Positions 1 through 6,128 of a stretch of 12,238 nt of DNA are shown piece after piece. The stretch's first letter is position 1; each line of letters opens with the position of its first letter. A program made the translations under genes and the position numbers. The notes below the pieces were generated by a model. The model searched no databases. It was not told where the DNA came from and saw only the letters and a program-made list of their open reading frames with translations. The stretch comes from G020350405 sp964513655 (lineage in GTDB: Bacteria > Planctomycetota > Phycisphaerae > Sedimentisphaerales > Anaerobacaceae), in assembly GCA_964513655.1 (NCBI GenBank), contig CAZENQ010000094.1:1-12238 (forward strand), in the 5' to 3' direction.

Positions 1-8
1 ACGGGGGG

Positions 9-57
9 AATCGGGGGATTTTCGAGGAAAATCGGGACATTTTCGGATTAAATCAGG
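9..57. repeat. Imperfect 21-bp tandem repeat at the window edge
   Basis: AATCGGG or AATCAGG recurs at 9, 30 and 51, each followed in the first two units by a two-base variable step and ATTTTCG. The exact 21-base (seven-codon) spacing could reflect heptapeptide repeats of a gene running off the left edge, or a non-coding minisatellite. A plus-strand frame stays open from position 2 to a TAA near 74, but no homology is recognisable. Confidence 0.5.
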
Positions 58-251
58 GTGCCTGCAGCGCCAATAACGGCGACCCTGCCTCGCCCTGACT
101 TCGCCAGGCCTACGCCGCGGCAAGCATGATAAAAAAATGTAAAACGAAACCAATTTTCGAAGGGCAAAAATAAACATAAGCTCAGCTATAACAAAGACTT
201 ACGAAAACAAACAACCTGGCAGACCCGCCCAAACAAAACCAATCTTGCCCG

Positions 252-315
252 CGCCCGGCCCTCAATTTTTTCTCCAACTCATTAACTCATCTACGCATTT
301 ACTCATCCACGCATT
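252..315 (-). repeat. Dispersed repeat module R0, left copy
   Basis: The segment containing CAATTTTTTCTCCAACTCAT followed by repeated ACTCAT / ACGCATT words reappears in reverse complement at about 7690-7753. The right copy has one extra ACTCGTTT-like unit. The module is internally repetitive with a 7-8 base rhythm and directly abuts module R1. Confidence 0.7.
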
Positions 316-373
316 CGCCGCTCAAAACCTGTCGCAAACCGACAGGAAATTCGCCAATATGCGACAACTTTCC
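316..373 (-). repeat. Dispersed repeat module R1, left copy, with hairpin
   Basis: This 58-base segment (CGCCGCTCAAAACCTGTCGC...) is repeated in reverse complement at 3623-3680. It contains a perfect 7-bp stem with a 5-base loop at 328-346 (CCTGTCG, then CGACAGG), and GTCGCA at 331 pairs with TGCGAC at 360-365. Conserved self-complementarity in both copies suggests that folding, rather than coding, is maintained. Confidence 0.7.
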
Positions 374-437
374 CTGTGGACTTGTGCCCCCACAAACGGC
401 ACAAATTCACCCCCGGCCCCCGGATCCAGACCCATCC

Positions 438-465
438 TTACTCCTTACTTCTTACTCCTTACTCC
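438..465. repeat. TTACTCC heptamer array
   Basis: Four tandem heptamers: TTACTCC, TTACTTC, TTACTCC, TTACTCC. It lies between modules R1 and R2. The right-hand inverted copy has unrelated sequence at this place, so the array is a variable filler between conserved modules. Confidence 0.8.
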
Positions 466-480
466 TTTTTTTGTTGTAAT

Positions 481-575
481 TTTTCACACTTTGAAACACT
501 TTCAAACACTTATTCCAGCGCAATTCCACCCCTTTTTCTGAGTTTTTCCAAACTTTTCACACTTTGAAACACTTT
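481..575 (-). repeat. Dispersed repeat module R2, left copy
   Basis: This 95-base segment matches the reverse complement of 3422-3516 without gaps, with 93 of 95 bases identical by hand comparison. Both ends of the module carry the same word, TTTTCACACTTTGAAACACT, so it is bounded by internal direct repeats about 74 bases apart. On the minus strand it reads as a short open frame ending ...KLRKRGGIALE-stop; the other copy gives ...KLRKRGGMALE-stop. Confidence 0.85.
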
Positions 576-591
576 GTCGAACGTTTCTAAA

Positions 592-674
592 TTCCCAACC
601 CCGCTTTTTAACCCAAAAACAAGGGTGACCCCACACCTGTCAAATCCCCCACCCCCATTTTTAACCCGAAAATC
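592..674 (-). repeat. Module R3, two tandem diverged units
   Basis: Two related units lie at about 592-621 and 642-674, each with a C-rich run, then a T-run plus AACCC and an A-rich tail (CCCCGCTTTTTAACCCAAAA and CCCCCATTTTTAACCCGAAA). A third relative lies in reverse complement at about 3385-3418, next to the right-hand copy of R2. This keeps the module order the same in both locations. Confidence 0.5.
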
Positions 675-766
675 CACCTCCAGTCTCACGCCAACTAACC
701 GGAGAAAAAAACCGAAGTGCTTCTCCCATATGCCCTGCACTCGCCCTCCAGCCCCTTTTTACTTTT

Positions 767-790
767 CCCTAACCCCTAACCCCTCACCCC
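767..790 (-). repeat. Telomere-like heptamer repeat with G-quadruplex motif
   Basis: On the minus strand this reads GGGG-TGA-GGGG-TTA-GGGG-TTA-GGG, four G-runs separated by three-base loops, the textbook form of an intramolecular G-quadruplex. On the plus strand it is a period-7 CTAACCC array. It lies just beyond the terminator of the PilZ gene. Confidence 0.75.
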
Positions 791-833
791 TGCCTCGTGA
801 CCCCTCCTAATCTTTGCCCCGGCAAGTACTTAT

Positions 834-867
834 AAAAAAAGACTGACGACGAAAAAGCCATCAGTCT
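834..867 (-). terminator. Intrinsic terminator downstream of the PilZ gene
   Basis: Read on the minus strand, AGACTGA pairs with TCAGTCT around a 14-base inner segment and is followed directly by a run of T (the plus-strand A-run at 834-840). It lies about 60 bases after the PilZ stop codon and has the right orientation to end that transcript. Confidence 0.8.
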
Positions 868-929
868 CAAACTCCTCCCTAACCCGCTACGTCACGAAGA
901 CCAGTACATATTGTCATTATAACCAGACA

Positions 930-1244
930 CTACTCAAACCTGATAGCGACCCCAATATTAGCTTCCTTAATCAAATCCGCCCGGTCTACTCTAACTACCT
1001 TGCCGCTTTTAATTCGCGCAAACCGCCCTTTTTGCTTCGCCAGCACCTCTGTCCTCGGAAAATTCACCTCCACGGCATGCCCTGCTCGAATAGGTGCCGT
1101 CATCGGAACCGTGAGAAAAACGCCGGTTTTGCTGATATTTGCACTTCGCCCGTTAAAAAACCTGTTCGCATCCGGCAGCCAAATACTAACAGGCCAGCAA
1201 AGGCTCGTCCGGACATCCCTACGTTGCTCAACTAATGTCTCCAT
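930..1244 (-). CDS. Single-domain PilZ protein (probable c-di-GMP receptor)
   Basis: A 104-residue protein that is essentially one PilZ domain. The RxxxR element lies near the N-terminus (EQRRDVR, residues 6-12) and the second half of the signature is N36-I-S-K-T-G41, followed by a beta-rich core ending in NIGVAIRFE. In the PilZ family the arginines and the (D/N)xSxxG turn bind cyclic di-GMP, so a soluble c-di-GMP-responsive adaptor for motility, adhesion or polysaccharide control is likely. That output is inference, because no partner is adjacent. The ATG at 1244 is supported by GGAG nine bases upstream. The gene stands alone, transcribed away from the tsaC operon, and ends at an intrinsic terminator. 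No signal peptide or membrane segment is visible. Confidence 0.85.
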   Translation of the reverse strand: METLVEQRRDVRTSLCWPVSIWLPDANRFFNGRSANISKTGVFLTVPMTAPIRAGHAVEVNFPRTEVLAKQKGRFARIKSGKVVRVDRADLIKEANIGVAIRFE

Positions 1245-1672
1245 AATTTAAGACTCCATTAAAAAGGCGTTTATTCAGTCATAAAGCTTATCGGCAATGT
1301 TAACTTGGATAGATTAGTGGATTTAGGTAAAATAACAATCGTTTGCGAAGATTTTTTCTCCCTCTGATTATCATTGTATTTTCAGCTTTTTTATCGGCCC
1401 TTGGTTAAGTTAGTGCTGCAGTATTTGGGGGTCTTCCATCTAACACTGAGTTTCCTCTATGGCTGCGTTTATATGGCTTATTATCGCAGCTTTTATCTGA
1501 CCGATAAGGCCGCAGAGGCCAGATTTGTGATTGGCTTGCCACCGTCCTGCTCGGGCAGCAATAGCATGGTGATTCGGTATGGGTTGAGTCCGGCCGCCGT
1601 AGCAGTCTGAATTGCCCTTGATGTCTGACAGGAATCTTGTCATTTCGGATTGCTTAGTGTATTTTAGGGGCG
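1245..1672. other. Divergent intergenic region, no gene recognised
   Basis: This gap separates the minus-strand PilZ gene from the plus-strand tsaC operon, so promoters for both should lie here. I could not place either confidently. Overlapping open frames on both strands (about 1374-1610 and 1440-1682) have no recognisable domain or ribosome binding site. A small inverted repeat, TGACA-7 bases-TGTCA (1626-1642), lies 31 bases before the GTG start and could be an operator. Confidence 0.45.
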
Positions 1673-2794
1673 GTGAAGACAAAAGTAGTAAAACTCGACG
1701 CGGACAGCATTGATTTGGCGGCTGTCAATGAAGCAGCTAAGTTGGTCGATGCTGGCGGACTTGCCGCATTTCCAACCGAAACGGTCTACGGGATTGCGTG
1801 CAGAATCGAAACTATGGCATTGGCTAAGCTGGACAAGGTTAAGGGTCGGGGCTCGGAAAAATACTACACGTTACATATCGCCGAGAGCACTGATGTCCAT
1901 AAATACCTGCCCGGAGTCGGACTCAGGGCTGAGAAACTCATCACGAAGGCTTGGCCGGGCCCCCTCACCATAGTTTTTGAATTAGACGCAAACGCTGTTG
2001 AGAAGCAGCAAAGCCGCATTGAGGAGGACGTTTTCAAAAACCTATATAAGGATAATTCCATAGGTATTCGCTGCCCTGATAATCCAGTAGCAAAGATGTT
2101 GCTGCGGGAAACGAAAAGCCCCGTGGTTGCGCCGAGTGCGAATTTGACGGGTCAGCAGCCAGCAGCAGATGGGGATGCTGTTCTTGCTCAATTCGCAGGT
2201 AAAATTGAGTTATTGCTGGACAGTGGGCCGTGTAAGTACAAGAAAAGCAGCACTGTGGTAAAAATAGGCAAAAGGGGGCTGGAGATTTTGAGGCCGGGTG
2301 TATATCTTCAGGCAGAGGTAGAAATGATGTGGGCGGTCCAATTTCTGTTCGTCTGCACCGGCAATAGCTGCCGAAGCCCGATGGCGGAGGGAATGTTTCG
2401 GAAATACTTGGCAGAAAAATTGGAATGTAAGGTTGACCAACTCGACGAAATGGGTTATAAGGTGGTTTCTGCTGGCGTGATTGGTCTATCTGGCATGCCG
2501 GCAAGCCCAGAAGCGATAGCAGCTTGTGCAGCCAAGGGAATTAGTATCAAAGCTCACAAGAGCAGGGCTTTGTCACCACAGCTTGTGGAAGAGAGCGATT
2601 TTATATATGGGATGGGTCAGACGCACTGCCAGCGAATTGTGGCATTTGGACCTGAAGCTGCCCGTAAGTGCGGTTTACTGGCTATGAATCAAGAGATCGC
2701 CGACCCGATAGGCCAGTCGCAGCAGGTTTATAACAGTTGTGCTGATTTGATAGAACGGGCTGTGGAGAAAAGAATTAGTGAACTTGTGATATGA
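1673..2794 (+). CDS. tsaC: TsaC/Sua5 threonylcarbamoyl-AMP synthase fused to YwlE-like low-molecular-weight phosphatase
   Basis: A two-domain protein of 373 residues. Residues 1 to about 215 are a YrdC/TsaC domain, which makes threonylcarbamoyl-AMP from threonine, bicarbonate and ATP for the tRNA t6A37 modification. Visible motifs are PTETVYG (34-40), KGRGS (57-61), APSAN (153-157) and SSTVV (192-196). Residues from about 220 form a low-molecular-weight phosphatase: the CX5R loop is C228-TGNSC-R234 followed by SPMAE, and the general-acid loop is D344-P345. The CTGNxCRSPMAE form and DPIGQS resemble bacterial protein-arginine phosphatase YwlE more than classical LMW-PTPs. YwlE has threonine where this protein has S232. 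The start is GTG with AGGGG only two bases upstream, unusually close, but an in-frame stop at 1655 leaves no earlier start and the TsaC N-terminus is complete. It overlaps rpiB by 4 bp. Confidence 0.9.
   Translation: MKTKVVKLDADSIDLAAVNEAAKLVDAGGLAAFPTETVYGIACRIETMALAKLDKVKGRGSEKYYTLHIAESTDVHKYLPGVGLRAEKLITKAWPGPLTIVFELDANAVEKQQSRIEEDVFKNLYKDNSIGIRCPDNPVAKMLLRETKSPVVAPSANLTGQQPAADGDAVLAQFAGKIELLLDSGPCKYKKSSTVVKIGKRGLEILRPGVYLQAEVEMMWAVQFLFVCTGNSCRSPMAEGMFRKYLAEKLECKVDQLDEMGYKVVSAGVIGLSGMPASPEAIAACAAKGISIKAHKSRALSPQLVEESDFIYGMGQTHCQRIVAFGPEAARKCGLLAMNQEIADPIGQSQQVYNSCADLIERAVEKRISELVI
2314..2329 (+). promoter_or_regulatory. Possible internal ribosome binding site for the phosphatase domain
   Basis: AGAGGT (2314-2319) precedes two consecutive in-frame ATG codons (2324 and 2327; residues 218-219) exactly at the domain boundary. 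Initiation here would release a free phosphatase beginning MWAVQFLFVCTGNSC. It may be a relic of two separate genes, or a functional second start. Confidence 0.4.
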
Positions 2795-3258
2795 AGATAG
2801 TAGTTGGAAGTGACCATCGCGGTTTTGAGGCCAAACAGATAATCAAGGCCATAATTGTTCAGCTGGGGCACGAGTGTATTGATATCGGCACGAATGACAA
2901 TAATCCGGTTGATTACCCGGACCAGGCCTATCTGGCTGCGATGGCCGTATCCAAAAACGAAGCCGAGAGGGCTATTTTGGCCTGCGCGACCGGGCTTGGA
3001 ATGAGCATAGCCGCGAACAAGATAAAGGGCATCCGTGCGGCTTTGTGCCACGATGAACTGACTGCACAGATTTCGCGGGACCATAATGATGCGAATGTTC
3101 TCTGTCTTTCGGGAGACCAGGTCGGAGAGGTGCTGCTGCGAAAGATAGTGGAGGTGTGGCTGCAGACGGAATTTAGCGGTGGAAGGCACTTGCGTCGCGT
3201 GAAGAAGATAGCGGCGATTGAAGAAGGTGGGCGGCCGGAGGAGGTTAAAAACAGTTAG
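2791..3258 (+). CDS. rpiB: Ribose-5-phosphate isomerase B
   Basis: A 155-residue RpiB/LacA-B family protein that interconverts ribose 5-phosphate and ribulose 5-phosphate in the pentose phosphate pathway, a cytosolic enzyme. Visible family features are GSDHRG at residues 6-11, the catalytic-cysteine loop C65-ATGLGMSIAANK (most members have CGTG, so alanine replaces the first glycine), RDHNDANVL (96-104) with H98, and the C-terminal GGRHLRRVKKI phosphate-binding segment (130-140). Length is normal. The ATGA overlap with the upstream fusion gene implies translational coupling, as the ATG has only weak Shine-Dalgarno sequence. The neighbourhood parallels ywlC-ywlE-ywlF in Bacillus. No terminator was recognised downstream; a repeat-rich spacer follows. 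Confidence 0.95.
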   Translation: MKIVVGSDHRGFEAKQIIKAIIVQLGHECIDIGTNDNNPVDYPDQAYLAAMAVSKNEAERAILACATGLGMSIAANKIKGIRAALCHDELTAQISRDHNDANVLCLSGDQVGEVLLRKIVEVWLQTEFSGGRHLRRVKKIAAIEEGGRPEEVKNS

Positions 3259-3384
3259 TGGACGTGAGGGGGGGGCGTGGATTTTTAGGGTGAAAGAGGG
3301 GGTTGATAACTTTAACCATGCGTTCGCAGCGTCGATTTCGCGGGAAAAACGAGGGTAGCCGATTTTGAGTGCGCACAGGAACGT

Positions 3385-3421
3385 TTAATTTTGGGCTAAA
3401 AATGGGGGTTGGGGGTGTTGG
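3385..3421 (+). repeat. Dispersed repeat module R3, right copy
   Basis: TAATTTTGGGCTAAAAATGG followed by a G-rich run is the reverse-complement relative of the units at 592-621 and 642-674. It abuts R2 directly here, whereas about 17 bases or more separate them on the left. Confidence 0.5.
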
Positions 3422-3516
3422 AAAGTGTTTCAAAGTGTGAAAAGTTTGGAAAAACTCAGAAAAAGGGGTGGAATGGCGCTCGAATAAGTGTTTGAAAGTG
3501 TTTCAAAGTGTGAAAA
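3422..3516 (+). repeat. Dispersed repeat module R2, right copy
   Basis: Inverted, gap-free partner of 481-575 with only two differences, at bases falling in the codons ATG/ATT and CTC/CTG of the short open frame it encodes. Such close identity between copies roughly 3 kb apart implies recent duplication, gene conversion or strong constraint. Confidence 0.85.
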
Positions 3517-3622
3517 TTTAGGAAAATTTTAGCGTTAAGATGAGGAGTTTAGATAAGATGGAGAATTGGGTGTCAAGAGGCGGAACTCAATATGCACTAT
3601 TTGAACTAGTGTATATCCTGTA

Positions 3623-3680
3623 GGAAAGTGTCGCAAATTGACAAATTTCCTGTTACTTTGCGACAGGTTTTTGAGCGGCG
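3623..3680 (+). repeat. Dispersed repeat module R1, right copy, with 9-bp inverted repeat
   Basis: Inverted partner of 316-373. It contains a perfect inverted repeat, TGTCGCAAA (3629-3637) and TTTGCGACA (3657-3665), around a 19-base centre. The left copy keeps the outer pairing in shorter form, so the arms appear to be the conserved part. Confidence 0.75.
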
Positions 3681-3778
3681 CTTGGTAAGACTCAAGACAC
3701 CAGACTCAAGATGGCGGGTGGGCGCGGCCGCGCACCCGGTGCTTAGGGGTTTGTTTCGGGGCCGGGCTCTAATCACAT

Positions 3779-4237
3779 TTACTTTGGTGGTTGTGGAGTG
3801 TTGCCAAGACGGACAATGGCATACACCAGCGTCCCGAGCAATCCCGTCAGCAAGGCAATCACAATCCATATACCGGAGCCCACACCGCGCTTGCGAATGT
3901 CCTGAAACACCCAGATAGCCGTAAGGATGTGGACGATAGCGAGTACGATTAGCAATGGTGCCGCATCATCCTTGCGTTTGTGTTTCCAGTCCTTTTCGTG
4001 TTTTTTACCTGCTCGTTGACGGTGAAGTTCCATCCGGCGCTTGTCTAACTCAAGTTTTCGCATTTTCTGCTGGAAATCGAGTTCACTCTCCCGCGCTTGC
4101 AAGTCCAGCTCCCGCTCCATCTGATGCATTTGCCTTTCGGCAGTCTCTAACTCTCTGAGGTCCGGGTCTTCAGCTTCCTGGCAATGCGCAGCGGCGCAGA
4201 ATAGTAGAGTTAGTAATAAAGTAATTAACGCAGGCAC
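3779..4237 (-). CDS. Secreted/membrane protein with coiled coil and two C-terminal membrane helices
   Basis: A 152-residue protein of unrecognised function. Residues 1-19 form a signal peptide (hydrophobic ALITLLLTLLF, then CAAAHC). Residues 25-90 are highly charged with heptad-like E/L/R spacing, predicting a coiled coil. Residues 93-111 and 121-143 are membrane helices joined by the positively charged FQDIRKRGVGSG loop. That helix-(D)xRKRG-helix ending resembles the membrane module of phospholipase-D-nuclease N-terminal-like (PLDc_N) proteins; this is only a resemblance. The start is GTG; GGAG lies 13 bases upstream, a long spacing, but no better start is available. The gene faces the tsaC-rpiB operon tail to tail. 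A periplasmic coiled-coil tether at the inner membrane is a reasonable guess. Confidence 0.7.
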   Translation of the reverse strand: MPALITLLLTLLFCAAAHCQEAEDPDLRELETAERQMHQMERELDLQARESELDFQQKMRKLELDKRRMELHRQRAGKKHEKDWKHKRKDDAAPLLIVLAIVHILTAIWVFQDIRKRGVGSGIWIVIALLTGLLGTLVYAIVRLGNTPQPPK

Positions 4238-4403
4238 CTTCGTCTTTTATCTCCTTTCGAGTTTTTTGGGCGCTGAACACGTCCTATTTAGCCGTTATCC
4301 ACAGGTCATAACTATATCTTATGCGGCCTGGAAAGGCAATAATATTGTTTTTTTGTAAAAAGGGTGAAAAAAGGGTTGACGATGGAATATTGGGGTGCCG
4401 CGA

Positions 4404-4432
4404 GCGGGATTTCAAATCACAAATCTCAGATT
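4404..4432 (+). repeat. 29-bp direct repeat flanking the AT-rich cassette, left copy
   Basis: GCGGGATTTCAAATCACAAA plus TCTCAGATT is identical over 29 bases to 7586-7614 in the same orientation. Preceding bases are also similar (TGGGG...GCCGC). The pair brackets about 3.15 kb that includes the HD/PP-loop/PRTase genes. Confidence 0.8.
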
Positions 4433-4696
4433 TCAGATTGAGGGGGTTGGGATTTTTTTGGATTTTTGTGTTGATTATTGGTTATTTTGCGAGTAATTTA
4501 TTGGGGAAAGTTGGCAGTGGGATAAGCACCCGGGGCGGTAAACAACGAACTGCGGCAGAGTTGGATTTAGTTGTTGGGATTTAGCATGTAGCCTCTTGTT
4601 GGCAGTTTATGTCTGCCAAGCTTAGTTGGGGACAAAAAGAGTTGTGTACTACTATGTTAGGCTTAATGACACAAGAATATAAAGAGGTGGAGATCG
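4433..4696 (+). promoter_or_regulatory. Leader region of the cassette with a 7-bp hairpin
   Basis: TTGGCAG (4599-4605) and CTGCCAA (4613-4619) form a perfect stem with a 7-base loop, 77 bases ahead of the HD gene. No T-run follows, so an operator or mRNA hairpin is more likely than a terminator. No clear -35/-10 pair was found. The rest of the interval is AT-rich, with an open frame (4321-4584) that I do not believe. Confidence 0.4.
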
Positions 4697-5248
4697 ATGG
4701 ATACAAAATTACTGGAACAAGAAATTAATGAAATAAAAGATGAGAATCTAAAAGATTTGATAGAGAAAGTAATGCATGCGACACCAGATTGGTATTGCAA
4801 AATGCCTTCTAGCACTTCGGGTAGTTTTCACCCGATAGACGAGTTAGGGCCGGGGGGCAAAATAATCCACCATAAGAAAGTGTTTAGATTAGCGGACGAA
4901 GCAGTTGAGCGATACGGAATTAAGGAATATGAATATGAAGTTTTGAAAAGCGCATGCCTAATTCACGACATGCCCTTCTGCTTTTACTGGGATAAGGAAC
5001 AGAACCGTTATCGTACGGATCCATTACATCCATTCAGAAATTCTTTTTTTTGCTCAAAACACTGTTCGGATAGTATTTTAGTTTCTGCGATATACTACCA
5101 TATGGGTCGATGGTCGAACTATGAATCGGAAGAAGCAAAGAAGCTCTCATTAGAGAGATATAAAGAGCATCCGGTAGTTATGGCTACGCAAGAGTGTGAC
5201 TTCTATTCGAGTAGACGTATGATCTTGTTACTCCCGAATTGGTACTGA
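4697..5248 (+). CDS. HD-domain phosphohydrolase, phage-type
   Basis: A 183-residue single-domain HD protein. The metal-ligand set is visible in order: H58/H59 (KIIHHKKVFRLA), H90-D91 (LKSACLIHDMPF), H111 (DPLHPFRN), H135 (IYYHMGRWS) and D168 (TQECDFYSSRRM). The pattern of an HD, then H, then HMGRW, then a D followed by a serine-arginine motif matches small HD hydrolases common in phages and mobile elements, which act on phosphate esters of nucleotides. The usual HDIGK is replaced by HDMPF. Substrate is unknown. The ATG has a strong GAGGTGGAG site upstream. It is the first gene of an AT-rich cassette, and a 102-base gap separates it from the PP-loop gene. Intact and full length as far as can be seen. 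Confidence 0.8.
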   Translation: MDTKLLEQEINEIKDENLKDLIEKVMHATPDWYCKMPSSTSGSFHPIDELGPGGKIIHHKKVFRLADEAVERYGIKEYEYEVLKSACLIHDMPFCFYWDKEQNRYRTDPLHPFRNSFFCSKHCSDSILVSAIYYHMGRWSNYESEEAKKLSLERYKEHPVVMATQECDFYSSRRMILLLPNWY

Positions 5249-5350
5249 GAGGACGATAATTCATAGATCTATTTTCAATTATAGATTGTAGATATATAAA
5301 TTATTTAGTTGTTTAGTTTGCTGAGAATGTAATAAGTTAAATTAATAGCG
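5249..5350 (+). promoter_or_regulatory. AT-rich spacer with a perfect 10-bp palindrome
   Basis: ATAGATCTAT (5263-5272) is a perfect palindrome, echoed by ATAGAT and TAGATATAT just downstream. The spacer is strongly AT-rich and the following gene has no good Shine-Dalgarno sequence. A separate promoter or operator for the last two cassette genes is possible, but no consensus pair can be assigned. Confidence 0.35.
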
Positions 5351-6106
5351 ATGGAGAAACAGTACTCTTGTATTCTAAACTATGGTGGAGGAGTCGGAAG
5401 TACAGCACTTACGGTCGCTCTGGTTAAAGGTTATATCCCTGATATCCAAGTTAAGGAGACATTACTAGTTTTTGCAGATACTGGGGCAGAAAGGCCTTGG
5501 ACATATGAATACTTAGAATACTTTAAGATGTTCTGCAAAAAAAATGGCCTCGCATTGGAAATGGTTCGTCGGGAGTATACGTTAGAAGAATATGTTTTCC
5601 ATTCGGGGATATTACCGAGTCGTAGGATTCGATGGTGTACACAGCGATTAAAGATACAACCTATACGAAGGAGAGCAGTATTAGGTGACATATCTCGACC
5701 TTATGTTCAATTAATTGGTTTTCATGCCGGCGAGGAATCAAGGTTGACAAAACGATCTCTGTATTCTGATTGTATTGAAAAGTATCCTTTGATTGAGCTT
5801 AAATGGGATAGATTAAGATGTATAGATGAAATCAAGAAAATGGGATTACACGTACCAAAAAAAAGTGCATGCTTCTGTTGCCCTTTTCAAAGATTAGGTA
5901 CTTTTGTTACTATTATGCGTAGTTGTCCTGATCTAAAAAGAAGGGTTATAAATCTTGAGGATTTCTCAATCGAACATTCTAACGGTAAACGACCATTTTA
6001 TCTATTCAGGGAACCAATTCGAGATTTAATTGGTAGGACAGACTCGATTATTGAGCGTGCTAAGAAAAGAAAAACTTATTTAGATGATTTTGGTATAATC
6101 TGCTAA
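5351..6106 (+). CDS. PP-loop ATPase of the PAPS-reductase-like family (phage/mobile-element subgroup)
   Basis: A 251-residue adenine-nucleotide alpha-hydrolase fold protein. The PP-loop is GGGVGST (12-18), replacing SGGKDS. It is followed by FADTGAERPWTYEYL (41-55), WCTQRLKIQP (95-104), GFHAGEESR (123-131), YPLIE (145-149) and the cysteine motif C174-F-C176-C177-PF. This order (GGGVxS, FADTG, CTxxxKxxP, SACxxCPF) is that of a widespread family labelled PAPS reductase/FAD synthetase-like, often phage-borne and of unknown reaction. It is not expected to be an assimilatory sulfate enzyme. By fold it should adenylate a substrate with ATP, and the cysteines could bind zinc or an Fe-S cluster or carry sulfur. 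The start ATG lacks a clear ribosome site. The gene ends 22 bases before the PRTase gene, so the two are probably co-transcribed. AT-rich: 48 G/C in 120 bases at 5401-5520. Confidence 0.8.
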   Translation: MEKQYSCILNYGGGVGSTALTVALVKGYIPDIQVKETLLVFADTGAERPWTYEYLEYFKMFCKKNGLALEMVRREYTLEEYVFHSGILPSRRIRWCTQRLKIQPIRRRAVLGDISRPYVQLIGFHAGEESRLTKRSLYSDCIEKYPLIELKWDRLRCIDEIKKMGLHVPKKSACFCCPFQRLGTFVTIMRSCPDLKRRVINLEDFSIEHSNGKRPFYLFREPIRDLIGRTDSIIERAKKRKTYLDDFGIIC

Positions 6107-6128
6107 ATCGACGAAGAAGGAGACACAC

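Larger units (their letters stand above)
1..833. other. Long intergenic region, repeat-rich, no gene recognised
   Basis: I see no convincing gene here. Open frames exist on both strands, but they run through repeats, have no ribosome binding site and their translations are low-complexity. The stretch 58-251 shows no feature I can name. The remainder is occupied by the repeats listed separately. Much of 400-830 is strongly C/T-rich on the plus strand, unlike the coding regions nearby. Confidence 0.6.
3259..3778. other. Repeat-rich spacer without a recognised gene
   Basis: The gap between rpiB and the minus-strand envelope gene contains inverted copies of R3, R2 and R1 (listed separately). It also holds an 80-base filler unlike the left copy (about 3540-3620) and a GC-rich imperfect palindrome near 3717-3743 centred on GCGGCCGC. 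A 27-codon frame at 3540-3623 has no ribosome binding site. Confidence 0.6.

Noticed and set aside
438..465. Heptamer array considered as a CRISPR
   Set aside because: Units are 7 bases with no spacers and no cas genes are present.
510..740. Minus-strand 76-codon open frame
   Set aside because: It is carried by repeats R2/R3, has no ribosome site and no recognisable domain; discussed only as a property of the repeat.
1374..1682. Open frames on both strands between the PilZ and tsaC genes
   Set aside because: They overlap each other, have no Shine-Dalgarno sequence or familiar motif, and lie where divergent promoters are expected.
2034..2504. Long minus-strand frame opposite tsaC, and a similar one at 2728-3189 opposite rpiB
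   Set aside because: Antisense shadows of well-supported genes; translations show no domain.
3540..3623. 27-codon frame starting ATG between repeats R2 and R1
   Set aside because: No ribosome binding site and no known homology; sits in the variable filler of the repeat cluster.
3717..3743. GC-rich imperfect palindrome considered as a terminator for the minus-strand gene
   Set aside because: No T-run follows on the minus strand and the arms match only partly.
4321..4584. Plus-strand 87-codon frame with a hydrophobic middle
   Set aside because: It runs through the dispersed direct repeat at 4404-4432, lacks a ribosome site and has repeat-derived residues.
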